NCBI GenBank assembly: GCA_937883785.1
Contig: CALGDE010000016.1
Coordinates: 1 to 54,654 of the forward strand
From: an uncultured cyanobacterium
GTDB taxonomy: Bacteria > Cyanobacteriota > Cyanobacteriia > CACIAM-69d
DNA length: 54,654 bases
Direction: 5' to 3'
Positions 52,761 to 54,654 of this stretch are shown one piece after another; the first letter of the stretch is position 1, and each line of letters starts with the position of its first letter. The notes below the pieces were generated by a model. It did no database searches and was not told the DNA's origin. It saw only the letters and a program-made list of their open reading frames with translations. A program made the position numbers and the translations under genes.

Positions 52761-54167
52761 ATGACGAAGCCCTTTTTTTTCCATCACCAACAGCTAATCA
52801 ACAAGCAATTAGCTTTCACCAGCAAAGCAATCGGGCTAATCATTGGACTCAGCCTGTTTTCCTCTAGCGCTAGCGCCAGCCCATCTCTACAGTTTGGTCA
52901 GCCGCTACCCGGGAGCCCAGCGCCAGCGGCGTCTGAGCCCGTACCTCAACAACCACCGTCCGCATCTCAGTCCACTGCTGAGTCCTCCCCATCGCGTCGT
53001 TCCACCTCCAGTTCGCAGCGAGAGCGCCCCGCCGCTACCGGAAATCGGCGACGTCGCAACAGCCAGAGTGCCAACACGCAACCTCGTAGAGCTAGAACCA
53101 CCGCTTCATCACAGGTTTCCAGCTTAGGAAGCTCTACGGACAGAAGATCCACAACAGCTCAACGCACCTTTCGTCCCGCCCCATCAGCACCACAAAACGC
53201 AGGGGGTTGGGATGTTCCCCAAGACACTAACGGCGTTTATTTCAGCCCCGAAACCACCAACTTAGATCCCCCCATCTCCAGAGCGGCTAATCGAAATCAA
53301 TCCATATCTCCCGCTCGATCCTTAGTTCAACCAGGTCCTAGGACGACCAACATTTCAGCCCAGCGCTACACCGTGTACGTTTTGGGAGATCAGCTGAGCC
53401 TGCTTGATAAAGTCAGCCAGCTTACACCCAGTGCTGCTTTCACCACCTATAACCAACAGACCGCTGTTAGCGCTGGTTACTTTAATCGTGAGATTGATGC
53501 TCAAGCTCGTGTTCGTGAACTATCTCAGATGGGATTGAGGGGAATCGTTGCACCAGTGGCTCCCACCTCCACAACCCCTATTCCTTCCTCATCATCGGGC
53601 TACTTCGGCGCTCCCGATGGTCCAGTCGATCCCGGAGCAATATTTGACAACTTTGATAACAGCTCCTCTGGGGACAATGCTTACCAAGCCCATGCGATCG
53701 TCAACAGTCTTCCAATCCCTTCCCACGGAACCCGCCCACCAGTTTCGAGAAAACACAAAAACCGTCGCTTACCCCAACCCCCACCGACTTTAGAACAACA
53801 ACAGGTGATCGCTCAGCGAAGTACGACCCCTCTTCCAGCTGTGTCACCGCTTTTTCGGCAAACTTCAAGTCAACAATTAGTCCCCTCAAGTCCTTCTAGC
53901 ATCAACAATCTATCCGCGCCAACTCTCGATGCGGGCGTCTACTACCTCAACCTAGATCCACAGGAACATAGCTACGGCCAGACGATTAGGAAGCTAGCCA
54001 CACTAGGAGTGTCAAGGCAACAAATCTTTCGCACCGACAACATATTCAATGGAATAGTCATAGGTCCATTTACGACATTGTCTGAGGCTAAACAGAGATC
54101 AAGACAGCTCCAAGCTCATCAACTTAAAACCGACATAATCCATAGCGGCTGGGGAAATGGTGGTTAA
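52761..54167 (+). CDS. Secreted protein with two SPOR-like domains
   Basis: 468 residues. A signal peptide (KAIGLIIGLSLFSSSASA) is followed by a long low-complexity Ser/Pro/Arg/Gln-rich region (about 40-195). A first SPOR-like segment (about 200-267: RYTVYVLGDQLSLLDKVSQ ... AGYFNREIDAQARVRELSQMGLRGIVAP) and a second at about 391-462 (GVYYLNLDPQEHSYGQTIRKLATLGVSRQQIF ... GIVIGPFTTLSEAKQRSRQLQAHQLKTDII) match the VxVGPFxxxxxAxxxxxxL pattern. SPOR domains bind denuded peptidoglycan glycans at division sites. Function here is inferred from that pattern only. Confidence 0.7.
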   Translation: MTKPFFFHHQQLINKQLAFTSKAIGLIIGLSLFSSSASASPSLQFGQPLPGSPAPAASEPVPQQPPSASQSTAESSPSRRSTSSSQRERPAATGNRRRRNSQSANTQPRRARTTASSQVSSLGSSTDRRSTTAQRTFRPAPSAPQNAGGWDVPQDTNGVYFSPETTNLDPPISRAANRNQSISPARSLVQPGPRTTNISAQRYTVYVLGDQLSLLDKVSQLTPSAAFTTYNQQTAVSAGYFNREIDAQARVRELSQMGLRGIVAPVAPTSTTPIPSSSSGYFGAPDGPVDPGAIFDNFDNSSSGDNAYQAHAIVNSLPIPSHGTRPPVSRKHKNRRLPQPPPTLEQQQVIAQRSTTPLPAVSPLFRQTSSQQLVPSSPSSINNLSAPTLDAGVYYLNLDPQEHSYGQTIRKLATLGVSRQQIFRTDNIFNGIVIGPFTTLSEAKQRSRQLQAHQLKTDIIHSGWGNGG

Positions 54168-54225
54168 GTTTCTGGATGCTCAGCAATCTCGATTGCCCTA
54201 TCGCCAACATCACGGCCAATCTTAA

Positions 54226-54450
54226 TCAGCTTCCAAGGTTCCGTTCATCAGAGACGGCTTGCCCTCGCTGCCACACAACCAACACCAAGCCAAGAACAAT
54301 AACGGGAAACAAAGCAATAACCAGTGCAAGCTCTGAACCATTCCAGCAATCCACATTGGCAGGCAAAAATTGCCCAGAATACTTTAGCGCAGACGCTCCA
54401 AGAGCCGAATAGACCAGAACCTTAAGAACAATCAACGCTTCATCCATCAT
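54226..54450 (-). CDS. Small two-helix membrane protein
   Basis: 74 residues from ATG 54450 (MMDEALIVLKVLVYSALGASALKYSGQFLP) with a TTGGGG-type ribosome site just upstream; an upstream in-frame TTG (54501) would add 17 polar residues. Two hydrophobic segments (LIVLKVLVYSALGASAL and LALVIALFPVIVLGLVLVV) flank a short Cys-containing loop, and the tail is charged. Similar anonymous small membrane proteins are common in cyanobacteria. No function can be given. Confidence 0.7.
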   Translation of the reverse strand: MMDEALIVLKVLVYSALGASALKYSGQFLPANVDCWNGSELALVIALFPVIVLGLVLVVWQRGQAVSDERNLGS

Positions 54451-54570
54451 TTCCCCAAGGTAAAAGGCTGCATACGGATTGAGAGTTTGAGCAGTTGTCA
54501 AAAAAGATTTATTTCGGTGTTCACCACCCCCTCAAACCTTTACCAAGCAGGGCTTTCAAGCCGTTCCAGA

Positions 54571-54606
54571 TTGTCAACAAAAAAACTTTCACTTTTTTGT
54601 TGACAA
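54571..54606. promoter_or_regulatory. 14-bp perfect inverted repeat overlapping a -35 box
   Basis: TTGTCAACAAAAAA (54571-54584) / TTTTTTGTTGACAA (54593-54606), 8-base centre. The right arm contains the -35 box TTGACA of the promoter at 54600-54628. Confidence 0.85.
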
Positions 54607-54628
54607 GGTAATGGAGTGTGCCTATATT
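54600..54628 (+). promoter_or_regulatory. Near-consensus sigma-70-type promoter for the gene beyond the window
   Basis: TTGACA (54600-54605), 17-base spacer, TATATT (54623-54628). Transcription would start near 54635 and run off the right edge; nothing can be said of the gene. Confidence 0.8.
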
Positions 54629-54654
54629 AGTAAAGCGCTGAACGGCACACCACC

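Noticed and set aside
54176-54412. 78-codon plus-strand frame
   Set aside because: Antisense to the small two-helix membrane protein, whose minus-strand hydrophobic pattern is clearly coding.
1-54654. tRNA or rRNA genes
   Set aside because: Scanning intergenic regions for T-loop GGTTCRANYCC-type sequence with an acceptor stem found nothing convincing; a covariance search (tRNAscan-SE) would be decisive.

Overview
The window is chromosomal DNA from a cyanobacterium. The octamer GCGATCGC (HIP1) recurs throughout both strands, and the gene content includes two complete CO2-uptake NDH-1 modules, a beta-carboxysome operon, a cyanobacterial PEP-CTERM protein, a DUF4347/RTX giant protein and a two-partner-secretion/CHAT fusion. 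The beta-type ccmKLMN set excludes alpha-cyanobacteria (marine Synechococcus/Prochlorococcus). A Leptolyngbya-like or Limnothrix-like filamentous lineage is a guess from gene style only.

Left part (1-10.2 kb): a diadenylate cyclase gene (cdaA/dacA) running off the left edge, a 45-residue one-helix membrane protein, an SGNH hydrolase, glmS, a PEP-CTERM protein, a nucleoside deoxyribosyltransferase-like protein, an overlooked decayed second copy of the 3' end of glmS, a DM13 protein, a repeat protein and a pentapeptide-repeat protein.

Centre (10.2-25.2 kb): an inorganic-carbon-concentrating superlocus. ndhF4-ndhD4-cupB (constitutive-type CO2 uptake) is read leftward. ndhF3-ndhD3-cupA-cupS (low-CO2-inducible type) is read rightward from the same 0.48-kb divergent region and is followed by ccmK, ccmL, ccmM and ccmN. 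The NDH-1 modules turn CO2 into bicarbonate in the cytosol, and the ccm proteins build the shell and core that concentrate Rubisco. Several non-coding structures look regulatory: a double palindrome upstream of ndhF3, a UUCG hairpin in the ccmK leader, a stem-loop after ccmK, a hairpin plus T-run just before ccmL, and an internal GTG with its own Shine-Dalgarno inside ccmM for the short isoform.

Right-centre (25.4-40.5 kb): mostly housekeeping genes. They include an esterase, a dihydroorotase-like protein that has lost its metal site, a two-domain phosphoglycerate-mutase-family protein whose only well-placed start is CTG, DoxX, a lipoprotein, cyanase (cynS) behind a textbook NtcA site, an IS5-type transposase remnant, uppS, a metallophosphoesterase, a trmB-like gene (TTG start), a MITE-like inverted-repeat cluster, a fatty-acid-hydroxylase-like protein, a HAD hydrolase, rsmE, an acidic-tailed lipoprotein and a 2TM protein.

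Right part (40.5-54.7 kb): a surface/secretion region with a 1620-residue DUF4347-RTX protein, a homocysteine-biosynthesis (DUF39) protein, a 1665-residue two-partner-secretion-CHAT protein, a SPOR-like secreted protein and a small two-helix membrane protein. The last 90 bases hold a very good sigma-70-type promoter whose -35 box lies in one arm of a 14-bp perfect inverted repeat; its gene lies beyond the window. I found no tRNA, rRNA or CRISPR array.
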